Shown here: positions 8,092 through 17,584 of the stretch, piece by piece
Layout of the letters: every line of letters starts with the position of its first letter
Numbering within the stretch: the stretch's first letter is position 1
Origin: an uncultured Actinomycetes bacterium
Lineage (GTDB): Bacteria; Actinomycetota; Acidimicrobiia; Acidimicrobiales; RAAP-2
Assembly (NCBI GenBank): GCA_903828785.1
Contig: CAIKNP010000015.1
Coordinates: forward strand, 1-64,000
Direction of reading: 5' to 3'
DNA length: 64,000 bases
The notes under the pieces: model-generated
What the model saw: the letters and a program-made list of their open reading frames with translations, nothing else
What the model was told of the DNA's origin: nothing
The model's database searches: none
Position numbers and translations under genes: made by a program

Positions 8092-8676
8092 ATGAAGCGT
8101 ATCGCTCTGTCGGGTGGAATTGGTTCGGGCAAGTCTGCGGTCACTGCATACCTTCGCTCTCGCCACTTCACGGTGGTGGACGCCGACGAAATTGCTCACC
8201 AGCAGGCCCAGGGCGATTCACCAGTCGTGGCGGCGCTCGTGGATGCCTTCGGGGCTGGCATCCTGCGAGACGGGGTGTTCGACCGAGCCTTTCTCGCCCA
8301 ACTAGTGTTCGCCAGTGAGGTCAATCGTGCGCGATTGAACGCGATTACGCACGGACCAATTGGCCGCGAAATGCGACGGCAGATAGACGAGGCCGAAGGA
8401 TCAGCGGTGTTTGTTGCTATCCCACTATTTCGGCCCGAGCACCGCTCCCTGGGTCTCGACGAGGTGTGGATGATTCTCACGGATCCTTCGTTGGCGCTGG
8501 AGCGACTGGTTGAACAGCGGGGGATGACACCGGCCGACGCTCGCGCTCGCATTGACGCGCAAGAATCAAACGACGAGCGTCGTTCCCACGCCGACCTGAT
8601 TCTCGACAACAACGCTTCGCTGGAGGGACTCCTGACCCAGGTGGATCAGGCGCTACTGGATCGCGGATTGTCGTGA
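8092..8676 (+). CDS. coaE: dephospho-CoA kinase
   Basis: 194 residues. It phosphorylates dephospho-CoA at the ribose 3'-OH, the last step of CoA synthesis. The P-loop GGIGSGKS is at residues 8-15, followed by the CoaE motif VVDADEIAH and the LID-region motif Q-x-S/N-N-D-E-R (AQESNDERR). Its stop overlaps the uvrB GTG by 4 nt. In many actinobacteria coaE likewise lies between rpsA and uvrB. Length is normal for a single-domain CoaE; the C-terminal GrpB-like extension known from mycobacteria is absent. Confidence 0.95.
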   Translation: MKRIALSGGIGSGKSAVTAYLRSRHFTVVDADEIAHQQAQGDSPVVAALVDAFGAGILRDGVFDRAFLAQLVFASEVNRARLNAITHGPIGREMRRQIDEAEGSAVFVAIPLFRPEHRSLGLDEVWMILTDPSLALERLVEQRGMTPADARARIDAQESNDERRSHADLILDNNASLEGLLTQVDQALLDRGLS

Positions 8677-10691
8677 ACCAATTCATCGTTGAATCGCCGT
8701 TTCGACCGAGTGGAGATCAACCGCGAGCAATAGCCACTCTCGCCGAAGGTGTCACCTCCGGATTGCGATATCAGACTCTCGAGGGTATTACCGGTTCGGG
8801 CAAGACGGCCACTATCGCTTGGCTCGTCGAGCAGGTGCAACGCCCCACGCTCATTTTGGAGCCCAACAAATCACTCGCAGCACAGTTGGCATCTGAGCTG
8901 AAGGAAATGTTGCCGCACAACCGGGTTGAATTCTTTGTGTCGTACTACGACTACTACCAGCCCGAGGCCTACATCCCTCGTACCGATACTTTCATTGAGA
9001 AGGATTCGGCCATCAACGAAGAGATTGACCGGCTCCGCCACTCGGCCACTTCGTCACTGCTCACTCATCGCGACACAATTGTTGTGGCGTCGGTGTCGTG
9101 CATCTACGGTCTCGGGTCGCCACTCGAGTATCGCGAACGAATGTTACGTTTCGAGGTTGGTGGCCACTTCGTTCAGCGGGCGCTCCTGCGCCGCTTGGTG
9201 GAGATGCAGTACAACCGCAACGAGTTGGTGCTCGAACGAGGTACCTTTCGCGTTAAGGGTGACACGATGGAATTGCAACCGGCCTATTCCAACGAGGCTA
9301 TTCGTCTCTCATTCTTCGGTGATGAGCTCGAAGAGATTCGATTCTTCAATCCCGTCACGCTGGAGGAGACGGGCAAGGTTGATGACATCACGCTCTTCGC
9401 GGCCTCTCACTACGCCACGAGTAGTGAAACGCTCAATCGTGCTTGTCGAGGCATAGAAGCGGAGTTGCAGCAGCAGCTGGCGCTCTTTGCTGAACAGGGC
9501 AAGTTGCTCGAAGCGCAGCGACTTCGATCGCGAACCGAGCACGATCTTGAAATGCTCGAAGAGACCGGCATTTGTGCCGGCATTGAGAATTACTCGGCCC
9601 ACCTTGATGGTCGAGCCCGAGGGGAGCGGCCCTTCACCTTATTGGATTATTTTCCCAGTGATTTTCTTGTCGTCATCGACGAAAGTCACGTTGCGGTGCC
9701 ACAGATTCGCGGTCAACATTCGGGTGACCGATCCCGCAAGGAGACCCTGGTCGAGCACGGCTTCCGCTTACCGAGTGCCCTTGATAATCGGCCGCTCAAT
9801 TTCGATGAATTTATCGATCTAGTCCCTCAGATAGTCTTCGTGTCCGCCACTCCGGGTCCCTACGAAATCGAGCATTCTGACCAAGTGGCCGAACAAGTGA
9901 TCCGTCCCACTGGTTTGCTCGACCCGGTTTTGACGGTGGTGCCAACCAAGAATCAGATTGACGATCTGCGTGGTCGACTCGATGCGGTGATTGCCCGTGG
10001 TGAGCGCGCACTCATTACGACGTTGACCAAGCGAATGTCCGAAGATTTAACGACGTACTTGGTGAAGGCGGGCTACCGCGTCCAATACCTGCACAGTGAC
10101 ATTGACACCATCCAGCGCATTGAAATCTTGCGATCTCTTCGCTTAGGGGAATTCGACATCCTGGTCGGCATCAACTTGCTGCGGGAGGGCTTAGATCTCC
10201 CCGAAGTCTCACTGGTGGCAATTTTGGATGCGGACAAGGAAGGTTTTTTGCGTTCACGCAGCGCCCTAATCCAGACCATAGGACGGGCCGCCCGCAACGC
10301 GAATGGTGAGGCGATTCTCTACGCTGACCGAATCACCGATTCAATGCGTGAGGCCATCTCGACAACCGAACGGCGTCGACGAGCTCAGATCGCCTACAAC
10401 GAAGAGCGCGGAATCATCCCGACCACGGTGACCAAGAACGTGGCCGATATTCTCGGACGACTGCGCTCCGAGTCGGCCCATCAGCCCGCCAATAAGGTCC
10501 ACGGCATTTCGTCACTGGAAACGCTCCAGTCCGATGATTTAGCCCTCGAGATCGCCAGGGTGGAAGAGGCCATGCTGCAAGCGGCCGGCGATTTGCGCTT
10601 CGAGGAAGCGGCGGCCTTGCGTGACTATCTGCATTCTCTCCAACTGCAGGGTCTGAACGTTGACGACTTGCGAATCCAATTGGAATCCTGA
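8673..10691 (+). CDS. uvrB: excinuclease ABC subunit B
   Basis: 672 residues, a normal length. UvrB is the damage-verifying helicase-like subunit loaded by UvrA. Visible are the Walker A motif GITGSGKTA (near 40-48), the beta-hairpin YYDYYQPEAYIPRTDTFIEK that probes the strands, the DEAD-like motif VIDESHV, motif V/VI with IGRAARN, and a C-terminal UVR domain (about 625-660, EEAMLQAAGDLRFEEAAALRD region) that docks UvrC. The start is GTG at 8673, overlapping coaE by 4 nt. It heads a contiguous uvrB-uvrA-uvrC block. Confidence 0.97.
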   Translation: MNQFIVESPFRPSGDQPRAIATLAEGVTSGLRYQTLEGITGSGKTATIAWLVEQVQRPTLILEPNKSLAAQLASELKEMLPHNRVEFFVSYYDYYQPEAYIPRTDTFIEKDSAINEEIDRLRHSATSSLLTHRDTIVVASVSCIYGLGSPLEYRERMLRFEVGGHFVQRALLRRLVEMQYNRNELVLERGTFRVKGDTMELQPAYSNEAIRLSFFGDELEEIRFFNPVTLEETGKVDDITLFAASHYATSSETLNRACRGIEAELQQQLALFAEQGKLLEAQRLRSRTEHDLEMLEETGICAGIENYSAHLDGRARGERPFTLLDYFPSDFLVVIDESHVAVPQIRGQHSGDRSRKETLVEHGFRLPSALDNRPLNFDEFIDLVPQIVFVSATPGPYEIEHSDQVAEQVIRPTGLLDPVLTVVPTKNQIDDLRGRLDAVIARGERALITTLTKRMSEDLTTYLVKAGYRVQYLHSDIDTIQRIEILRSLRLGEFDILVGINLLREGLDLPEVSLVAILDADKEGFLRSRSALIQTIGRAARNANGEAILYADRITDSMREAISTTERRRRAQIAYNEERGIIPTTVTKNVADILGRLRSESAHQPANKVHGISSLETLQSDDLALEIARVEEAMLQAAGDLRFEEAAALRDYLHSLQLQGLNVDDLRIQLES

Positions 10692-10694
10692 GGG

Positions 10695-10700
10695 TAGATT
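10695..10700 (+). promoter_or_regulatory. -10 box, leaderless promoter of uvrA
   Basis: TAGATT followed by six bases and the uvrA ATG at 10707. There is no Shine-Dalgarno sequence at normal spacing, and the uvrB stop is 15 bases away, so this looks like an internal leaderless promoter. Confidence 0.5.
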
Positions 10701-10706
10701 TTTAGT

Positions 10707-13544
10707 ATGGCGTCAACAATTCGGGTCCAGGGCGCACGCGTTCACAACTTAAAAAACCTCTCGGTGGAGATACCGCGAGACAAATTGGTGGTCTTCACGG
10801 GTCTCTCGGGATCGGGCAAATCCTCACTGGCCTTCGACACCATTTACGCCGAAGGACAGCGGCGCTACGTCGAGAGCCTCTCGGCTTACGCGCGGCAGTT
10901 TTTGGGGCAGATGGACAAACCCGACGTTGACTTCATCGAGGGCCTGTCACCCGCGATTTCCATTGACCAAAAGACGGCGTCGCGGAACCCGCGTTCAACC
11001 GTGGGCACCATCACCGAGATCCACGACTACCTCCGCCTGCTCTTCGCCCGCATTGGTGTGGTGCATTGCCACCGCTGCGGTCGACCGGTGTCTCGACAAA
11101 CCTCGCAGCAAATTGTTGACAACGTGCTCGCACGGACTGAAGCGGGTCGGTTTTTGGTCCTGGCCACCGTGGTCGAGGGGCGCAAGGGGGAGTATTCCAC
11201 GCTCCTGACAGAATTGGCCCAGCAGGGATTCTCTCGAGTTCGGGTGGACGGCACAGTGTGGGAGCTTTCCGAGCGCGAGCAAATCAATCTCGCCCGCTAC
11301 GAACTGCACACCATTGACGTGGTGCTCGACCGCCTGACGGTCAAGTCCGCAAATCGCCAACGGCTTACCGAATCGGTTGAATCCGCCCTGAAATTGACCA
11401 AGGGCCTGGTCTCTTTCCTTTTCGTCGACAGTGATGAAGAGGTCACTTTCTCCGAAAAGATGGCCTGTACGCCTTGTGGTATCAGCTTCACGGAATTGGC
11501 GCCCCGTGATTTTTCCTTCAACTCGCCCTACGGCGCCTGCCCCACCTGCACGGGACTGGGAACTCGCTTCGAGGTTGATCCCGATCTGGTGGTTCCTGAT
11601 CCCACCCTGAGCCTGGCGGAGGGTGCCCTGGCCCCCTGGGGTGGCAATCGACTGAAATATTTCGATCGCTTGATTGAGGGTGTCGCGAGTTTGGGTGGCT
11701 TCGACCTTGATACTCCGTGGAACAAGTTGCGACCAAAAGATCGTAAGTTGGTGCTCTTCGGTGTCGAGACGAAATCGGTGCCCGTTAAATTTCGTAATCG
11801 TTACGGCAAGGTACGCACCTACGACACTTCTTTCAATGGCATCGTTGATTGGTTGGAGCGAAAGCGTAACGAAGCCGACGGCGATTGGTCTCGGGAGCAA
11901 GCCGAGCAATACATGCGAGAGGTGGAGTGCACCGCATGCTCGGGCCAGCGTTTGCGGCCCGAAATTCTTGCGGTTCGCGTTCAGGGAGTGAACATTGCTG
12001 AAGTAAATGCCATGACCATCGACGAGACGATCGCTTTCTTCAACCAATTGAACTTAAGCGAACGCGATCTCACCATTGCCCGTCAAGTGGTTAAGGAGAT
12101 TATCTCGAGGCTGACGTTCTTGATGGACGTGGGGCTCGACTATCTCACCTTGAGCCGCGCATCTGCTTCGCTGTCGGGTGGCGAAGCGCAGCGCATTCGT
12201 CTGGCCAGCCAAATTGGTAGCTATCTCGTCGGTGTTTTGTACGTGCTCGACGAGCCATCCATTGGCCTGCATCAAAGGGATAATCGCCGTTTGATCACTA
12301 CTCTGGAGCGCTTACGCGACCTTGGCAATTCAGTCATTGTGGTGGAACACGATGAAGAAACGATTCGGCTCGCCGACTACGTGGTTGATATCGGGCCCGG
12401 CGCTGGAGAGTTTGGTGGAGAAGTTGTCCACGCGGGCAGCTACAAAGCCCTGCTCGCCAATAAGGAGTCCATCACCGGTCAATACCTATCGGGTCGGCGG
12501 CGCATTGACATTCCCAGCACTCGTCGACTGGGCAGCGGCCAAAAAGTGGTCATCAAGGGCGCTAAGGCTAACAATTTGCGCGACGTAACGGTTGGGGTAC
12601 CCCTGGGCACTTTTGTGGCGGTGACTGGTGTTTCAGGCTCGGGAAAGTCCACTCTCATCAACGGCATCTTGCTGGCTTCGTTGGAGCGTCAAATCAATAG
12701 GGCCAAGACTATTGTCGCTGAACACGAAACCATTACCGGCGTGAAACTGCTCGACAAAGTCGTCGCCGTCGACCAGCAACCGATCGGACGTACACCGCGG
12801 TCGAACCCCGCTACCTATACCGGCGTTTTCGACAAGATCCGAAAACTGTTCGCCGACGTAGCGGAGTCCAAGGTCCGCGGGTATCAGCAGGGACGCTTCT
12901 CCTTCAACGTAAAGGGTGGTCGCTGCGAGGCCTGCTCCGGCGACGGCACCCTCAGAATTGAAATGAATTTCCTCCCTGACGTGTACGTAAACTGCGAAAC
13001 CTGTGGCGGGGCCCGCTACAACCGAGAAACCCTGGAAATTAAGTACCGCGGCAAGTCGATCGCCGATGTGCTGAACATGCCCATCATTGAGGCCCTCGAC
13101 TTCTTTGAGCGCCAGCCTACAATTCTTCGTCACATTCAGAGTCTGGTTGACGTGGGTCTGGGTTACGTGCGACTGGGACAGCCCGCCCCCACATTGTCTG
13201 GTGGCGAGGCCCAGCGAGTCAAGCTAGCGGCGGAATTAGCCCGTCGCCCTACGGGGCACACGCTCTACGTAATGGACGAGCCAACTACCGGACTGCACTT
13301 TGAGGACGTCAACCGGTTGCTCCAGGTTCTGCACCGTCTGGTCGACCAGGGCAACACCGTGCTGGTTATCGAACACAACCTTGACGTCGTTAAGACGGCT
13401 GACTGGATCATTGACTTGGGGCCGGATGGTGGTCGACGTGGCGGCCTCATCGTAGGGGAGGGCACCCCCGAAGCTATCGCGCAATTGCCAACGGCAACGG
13501 GGCAGGTGCTTCGAGAGGTGCTGGATCAACACGGCCGAGCCTGA
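10707..13544 (+). CDS. uvrA: excinuclease ABC subunit A
   Basis: 945 residues. UvrA is the ABC-type ATPase dimer that finds helix-distorting damage and loads UvrB. Two P-loops are seen (GLSGSGKS near 32-39, GVSGSGKS near 640), two ABC signature segments ([23 protein letters not shown]), and two Walker B segments ([20 protein letters not shown]). Zinc-binding Cys pairs include CHRCG near 120 and the C-terminal CEAC…CETC module near 740-765. Its TGA overlaps the uvrC ATG by one base. Confidence 0.97.
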   Translation: MASTIRVQGARVHNLKNLSVEIPRDKLVVFTGLSGSGKSSLAFDTIYAEGQRRYVESLSAYARQFLGQMDKPDVDFIEGLSPAISIDQKTASRNPRSTVGTITEIHDYLRLLFARIGVVHCHRCGRPVSRQTSQQIVDNVLARTEAGRFLVLATVVEGRKGEYSTLLTELAQQGFSRVRVDGTVWELSEREQINLARYELHTIDVVLDRLTVKSANRQRLTESVESALKLTKGLVSFLFVDSDEEVTFSEKMACTPCGISFTELAPRDFSFNSPYGACPTCTGLGTRFEVDPDLVVPDPTLSLAEGALAPWGGNRLKYFDRLIEGVASLGGFDLDTPWNKLRPKDRKLVLFGVETKSVPVKFRNRYGKVRTYDTSFNGIVDWLERKRNEADGDWSREQAEQYMREVECTACSGQRLRPEILAVRVQGVNIAEVNAMTIDETIAFFNQLNLSERDLTIARQVVKEIISRLTFLMDVGLDYLTLSRASASLSGGEAQRIRLASQIGSYLVGVLYVLDEPSIGLHQRDNRRLITTLERLRDLGNSVIVVEHDEETIRLADYVVDIGPGAGEFGGEVVHAGSYKALLANKESITGQYLSGRRRIDIPSTRRLGSGQKVVIKGAKANNLRDVTVGVPLGTFVAVTGVSGSGKSTLINGILLASLERQINRAKTIVAEHETITGVKLLDKVVAVDQQPIGRTPRSNPATYTGVFDKIRKLFADVAESKVRGYQQGRFSFNVKGGRCEACSGDGTLRIEMNFLPDVYVNCETCGGARYNRETLEIKYRGKSIADVLNMPIIEALDFFERQPTILRHIQSLVDVGLGYVRLGQPAPTLSGGEAQRVKLAAELARRPTGHTLYVMDEPTTGLHFEDVNRLLQVLHRLVDQGNTVLVIEHNLDVVKTADWIIDLGPDGGRRGGLIVGEGTPEAIAQLPTATGQVLREVLDQHGRA

Positions 13545-15403
13545 TGTTCGCTAAGCCTGACGGCATTCCGCGGTCGAGTGGCTGCTACCTCTTCCGCAAT
13601 GCCATGGGGACGATCATTTACGTTGGCAAAGCCAAGGTACTGCAGCAGCGACTGTCGAGTTACTTTCAAAAGGCTGAAGCCCTAACGCCGAAAACGCAAG
13701 CGCTGATGGTCGAAGCGGCATCCGTTGAGTGGATAGTGACGCCCACCGAAAATGACGCGTTACTGCTCGAAAACGAACTGATAAAGGTCAATCAGCCGCG
13801 CTACAACATGCGCCTCAAGGACGACAAGTCCTATCCCTTTGTCGCCATCGACTCTCGAAGTGCTTTCCCCGTGCCCTACATCACTCGCGGCAAGCACGTA
13901 AAGGGCGTTCGCTATTACGGACCCTTCGTTGACGTTCGGGCTCTTCGAGCAACCATGGAAGAACTCCTGCAAATTTTCCCACTGCGTTCCTGCACGTCAG
14001 CGAAATTCGTGAGCCACCAACGACAGAAGCGACCCTGCCTTCTCTACGACATTGGAAAGTGTTCGGGACCCTGTGTCGGCGCGGTTGACGCCCAGGGCTA
14101 CGCCGATCTAGTGAGTGGCTGGTCGCGTTTCTTCGACGGCGACGTTCGACAATTGCGAACTTTGCTGACGAACCGAATGAATGACGCGGCGGAGAACAAA
14201 AAATACGAAGCCGCTGCGAAGTTTCGTGATGGTCTATTGGCCCTAGACCGGGCTGACAAGGCTCAGAGCGTCATTCTCGATGATCGCACCTCGCTCGACG
14301 TTATTACCGTAGCAACTGGTGGGGGTCGCGCGGCTCTCGTCCACTTTCGGGTGCGCCACGGCCGTATCGTCGGGCGAAACGTGCAAATGGCCGACCGCTC
14401 GCTTGATGAAACGTCGGCGGAGATATTCGACGCACTGGTGACCTCCGCCTTCGCTTCCTCCGACGTTGCCCCCACGGTACTCACTGATTCCGCCACAGCC
14501 CTCTGCGAATGGGCGCCGCACTACCTCAGTTCGCGACGAGGAAGACCGGTTTCGGTGACCGTGCCCCAGCGAGGAAAGCGATTGGCCCTCTTGGCGCTCG
14601 CGCAACGAGACGCTCAATCGGTTATTAACCGTGACTCCCTGCGTCGGCAGGCCGATCACAACGTCCGCGCTCGGGCCCTGCAAGAGCTTGGTGACGCACT
14701 CGGCCTCGACCAACCTCCCTACCGCATTGAGTGTTTCGATATGAGTCACTTACAGGGGACTAATTACGTCGGTTCCATGGTCGTTTTCGAAGACGGACTG
14801 CCAATTAAGAATCAGTACCGGCACTTCAACGTGAAGGAAATACTTGGCAACGATGACGCCGGTGCCATGGAAGAGGTGGTCCGTCGACGACTCGGGTACT
14901 GGGGTGAGGATGTGGCCAGCTCCAAATTCCGACGAGCGAACCTCCTGATTATTGACGGTGGCCTTCCGCAACTGCACGCCGCCCAGATCGCCGCCGCTAA
15001 CGCTGGCGTGAGTGACAGCGTCGAATTGGTCGCCCTCGCCAAGCGCGAAGAACTCTTGTACCGGCCGGGTTCCTCGCAGCCCATCGCCCTCGAGCGAGGT
15101 AGCGAAAGTCTGTATCTCGTTCAGCGAATTCGAGACGAGGCTCACCGTTTCGCCATATCCTTCCACCGAAGCAAGCGAGCGAAATCAATGATTGCGACCG
15201 TACTCGACGGCGTTCCCGGACTCGGGAGCAAGCGGCGCGATCGCCTGCTCCTCGAGATGGGCTCGCTCGACAATCTCCGTCAGGCCACCCTCGAAGAATT
15301 GAACGCCCGGTCGTGGCTCCCAGCAGAGGTGGCTAAAAGCATCTACGATCATCTGCGGGCACCCGCGGAGCCCAAGCTGCGAAGGGAGCGCGACAATGAC
15401 TGA
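13544..15403 (+). CDS. uvrC: excinuclease ABC subunit C
   Basis: 619 residues. UvrC makes both incisions around a lesion. The N-terminal GIY-YIG nuclease (1-90) shows CYLF…IIYVGKAK, and there is a Cys-rich zinc site (CTSAK…RPCLLYDIGKCSGPC), a UVR motif near 205-240, an RNase H-like nuclease with CFDMSHLQG and LIIDGG, and C-terminal helix-hairpin-helix repeats (VPGLGSKRRDRLL). The ATG overlaps the uvrA stop (TGATG). All three Uvr subunits are adjacent and in one direction, so they can be made from one transcript. Confidence 0.97.
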   Translation: MFAKPDGIPRSSGCYLFRNAMGTIIYVGKAKVLQQRLSSYFQKAEALTPKTQALMVEAASVEWIVTPTENDALLLENELIKVNQPRYNMRLKDDKSYPFVAIDSRSAFPVPYITRGKHVKGVRYYGPFVDVRALRATMEELLQIFPLRSCTSAKFVSHQRQKRPCLLYDIGKCSGPCVGAVDAQGYADLVSGWSRFFDGDVRQLRTLLTNRMNDAAENKKYEAAAKFRDGLLALDRADKAQSVILDDRTSLDVITVATGGGRAALVHFRVRHGRIVGRNVQMADRSLDETSAEIFDALVTSAFASSDVAPTVLTDSATALCEWAPHYLSSRRGRPVSVTVPQRGKRLALLALAQRDAQSVINRDSLRRQADHNVRARALQELGDALGLDQPPYRIECFDMSHLQGTNYVGSMVVFEDGLPIKNQYRHFNVKEILGNDDAGAMEEVVRRRLGYWGEDVASSKFRRANLLIIDGGLPQLHAAQIAAANAGVSDSVELVALAKREELLYRPGSSQPIALERGSESLYLVQRIRDEAHRFAISFHRSKRAKSMIATVLDGVPGLGSKRRDRLLLEMGSLDNLRQATLEELNARSWLPAEVAKSIYDHLRAPAEPKLRRERDND

Positions 15404-16238
15404 CGTGTTACTCGTAACCGGCATGTCGGGAGCTGGACGATCGACGGTTTCGTCGGCACTCGACGACCTCGGGTGGTTCATTATTGACAACCTGCCCGTG
15501 GAACTGATTGTTCGCGTGAGCGGCTTAGTATCCGCTGGTGGCAACTTCGGCCTCGGTGTGGCCTTCATTGTGGGACGATCAGGTCGAGAAGAACCGGCCG
15601 AGCTCATGGCGATGGAACGAGAGTTGCGCGCCATGCACCCCAGTGTGAAGATGCTCTTTCTTGATGCTCCTGACGACGTCCTCATTAGTCGTTACGAGGG
15701 GACGCGTCGGCGTCACCCCCACCCGGGTGCCACCCTCGCTGAATCGATCGCTAACGAGCGAGCGTCACTCCAACCGGTGCGCCAGAGCGCTGATTTGGTT
15801 ATCGACACTGGTTCCATAACCCCTCATCAACTGCGGGCCCGAATTGTCGAGACGTATACCGAATCGGGTGGTCAGGCTATGCGCGTGTCCCTCGTGTCCT
15901 TCGGCTTCTCACACGGTTTACCTCGGGACGTGGACATCGTTCTCGATTGCCGTTTTTTGCCTAATCCTCACTGGATTGATAACTTGCGTCCTCTCACCGG
16001 ACTTGATGAGCCGGTGTCGAGCTACGTCTTGAGTCAGGAACCTGCGCAGCATTTCGTGTCTGACGTGGTGTCCATGCTTCGCTGGCAGATACCCGCTTTC
16101 GAGGCCGAGGGTAAGTCGTATCTGTCAATCGCCATTGGTTGTACGGGAGGCCGGCATCGCTCGGTCGCCATAGCCGAGGAGCTGCGTCGACTGCTGGAAA
16201 TTCAAACTCCCGTTTTCCATCGCGACATTCTTCGATAG
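15396..16238 (+). CDS. rapZ: RapZ/YvcJ-family nucleotide-binding protein
   Basis: 280 residues. The N-terminal P-loop GMSGAGRS (near 8-15) has Arg in place of Lys, a variant usual in actinobacterial members. The C-terminal domain has the conserved GCTGGRHRSVAIAEEL segment, which binds small RNA or metabolites in characterised homologues. Enterobacterial RapZ is an RNase adaptor controlling amino-sugar synthesis; the actinobacterial role is less clear. It overlaps uvrC by 8 nt. In many actinobacteria the next genes are yvcK and whiA; here a 338-base gap follows instead. Confidence 0.92.
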   Translation: MTDVLLVTGMSGAGRSTVSSALDDLGWFIIDNLPVELIVRVSGLVSAGGNFGLGVAFIVGRSGREEPAELMAMERELRAMHPSVKMLFLDAPDDVLISRYEGTRRRHPHPGATLAESIANERASLQPVRQSADLVIDTGSITPHQLRARIVETYTESGGQAMRVSLVSFGFSHGLPRDVDIVLDCRFLPNPHWIDNLRPLTGLDEPVSSYVLSQEPAQHFVSDVVSMLRWQIPAFEAEGKSYLSIAIGCTGGRHRSVAIAEELRRLLEIQTPVFHRDILR

Positions 16239-16244
16239 TTGCTA

Positions 16245-16427
16245 TCACCATCCGTCACCTCGGCAGGTGGAAGTGAATGGCACTTTCCACACTTGGTTCT
16301 TTTCTAGCCACTGGCAGAGGTAACTCCCATCTTCAGGATCACTCAGGTCTGCCGCTAAAGGATTGGCCCTAGCCCCGATCAACGAGCCGCCTTGCACAGT
16401 CACATCGTTCCTAGCCTCACTTGCCAC
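16245..16427 (-). CDS. possible small hypothetical protein
   Basis: A 60-codon frame starting GTG, ending in a Cys/Trp-containing tail (TSTCRGDGW). I do not recognise it. No Shine-Dalgarno sequence and no TANNNT box six bases upstream are present. Codon choice (two AGG, CTA, TTA) differs from neighbouring genes. It may be chance, or the remnant of a lost gene. Confidence 0.2.
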   Translation of the reverse strand: MASEARNDVTVQGGSLIGARANPLAADLSDPEDGSYLCQWLEKNQVWKVPFTSTCRGDGW

Positions 16428-16487
16428 CAGGCTCTGCTCAGTCTGCGTTCAACCGCACTCGCGACCCTGGTGGGTCTCGTGGTGTCC

Positions 16488-16493
16488 TAAACT
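16488..16493 (+). promoter_or_regulatory. candidate -10 box for gap-pgk-tpiA
   Basis: TAAACT, 83 bases before the gap ATG. It is the best TANNNT match in the interval. No convincing -35 box. Confidence 0.3.
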
Positions 16494-16536
16494 ACGAGCG
16501 ACGTGATTCCCAATGGCGCGAATACGCGAACCCGTT

Positions 16537-16555
16537 CCACCGTCTTGCTCGGTGG
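16537..16555 (+). promoter_or_regulatory. hairpin in the gap leader
   Basis: CCACCG and CGGTGG flank a 7-nt loop, followed by TCAAAAAAC and the AGGAG ribosome binding site (16566-16570). A 6-bp GC-rich stem this close to the start could affect mRNA stability or initiation. Confidence 0.35.
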
Positions 16556-16576
16556 TCAAAAAACTAGGAGAGTGCG

Positions 16577-17584
16577 ATGGCAATTCGTGTAGCAATTAAT
16601 GGTTTTGGTCGTATTGGCCGCAGTTACCTGCGCGCCACTTTAGACAACCCTTCGATCACAGTGGTTGCCGTCAACGACTTAACACCAGCGGCCACTAACG
16701 CTCACCTCCTCAAGTATGACTCCACCCAAGGTGTTCTGGCCCGCGACGTACGAGCGACCGACAGCGAAATGATCGTCGGTGACCAGGTCATCAAGATTTT
16801 CGCGCAGCGCAATCCGGCTGACTTGCCATGGGGCGAATTGGACATTGACGTCGTAATTGAGTCCACTGGTTTCTTCACTTCTCGCGAGAAGGCCGCGGCA
16901 CACTTGACCGCCGGTGCCAAGAAGGTCATCATTTCCGCACCCGCCACTGACGTTGACGGAACTTTCGTTGTTGGTGTCAACGAAAACACCTACGACAAAG
17001 AGACGCAACACATCGTTTCTAACGCCTCGTGCACGACGAATTGCTTCGTTCCAATGGTGAAGGTCCTTGACGATGCCGTCGGGGTCGTTACTGGCCTCAT
17101 GACCACCGTTCACGCTTACACGAATGACCAAAGCCTGTTGGATGTGGCGCACAGTGACCTTCGCAGAGCTCGCGCCGCGGCGGTCAACATTGTTCCTTCC
17201 TCCACGGGGGCCGCCCGCGCTACCAGCCTGGTCCTCGAGTCTATGAAGGGCAAGCTCGACGGAACCTCACTCCGCGTTCCTGTCCAGGATGGCTCGATCA
17301 CTGACTTCACCGCCATTGTTCGCTCAACCTCGGTTGAGGAGATCAACGACGCCTTCAAGGCTGCCGCCGCTGGCGCTCTGAAAGATGTCCTGGTCTACAC
17401 CGATGAGCCCATCGTTTCTTCTGACATCGTCGGCTCACCAGCGTCGTGCACCTTCGACTCCAAGATGACCATGGTGCAGCCCATCAGTGCCGAGCAGAGT
17501 TTGGTGAAGATCTTTGGGTGGTACGACAATGAATGGGGCTACTCCAATCGATTGGTAGACCTCACCACGGTGGTCGGGCAATAG
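16577..17584 (+). CDS. gap: glyceraldehyde-3-phosphate dehydrogenase, type I
   Basis: 335 residues. It oxidises glyceraldehyde 3-phosphate to 1,3-bisphosphoglycerate with NAD+ and phosphate. The nucleotide-binding motif NGFGRIGR is at residues 8-15, the catalytic Cys152 sits in ASCTTNC, and the C-terminus has WYDNEWGYSNRLVDL. The NDL at 33-35 fits NAD preference. The AGGAG ribosome binding site is six bases upstream of the ATG. First of gap-pgk-tpiA-secG, the classic triose-phase glycolytic operon. Confidence 0.97.
   Translation: MAIRVAINGFGRIGRSYLRATLDNPSITVVAVNDLTPAATNAHLLKYDSTQGVLARDVRATDSEMIVGDQVIKIFAQRNPADLPWGELDIDVVIESTGFFTSREKAAAHLTAGAKKVIISAPATDVDGTFVVGVNENTYDKETQHIVSNASCTTNCFVPMVKVLDDAVGVVTGLMTTVHAYTNDQSLLDVAHSDLRRARAAAVNIVPSSTGAARATSLVLESMKGKLDGTSLRVPVQDGSITDFTAIVRSTSVEEINDAFKAAAAGALKDVLVYTDEPIVSSDIVGSPASCTFDSKMTMVQPISAEQSLVKIFGWYDNEWGYSNRLVDLTTVVGQ

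Larger units (their letters stand above)
16239..16576 (+). other. 338-base interval between rapZ and gap
   Basis: No well-supported gene. It contains a weak 60-codon minus-strand reading frame (16245-16427), a TAAACT hexamer (16488-16493) that could be a gap -10 box, and a 6-bp hairpin (16537-16555) just before the gap ribosome binding site. No remnant of yvcK or whiA is visible by eye in either direction. Confidence 0.6.

Noticed and set aside
10995-12047. A 350-codon open frame antisense to uvrA
   Set aside because: It mirrors the codon structure of uvrA, which is unmistakable on the other strand; no start signals or recognisable motifs. Long antisense frames are a by-product of codon bias here.
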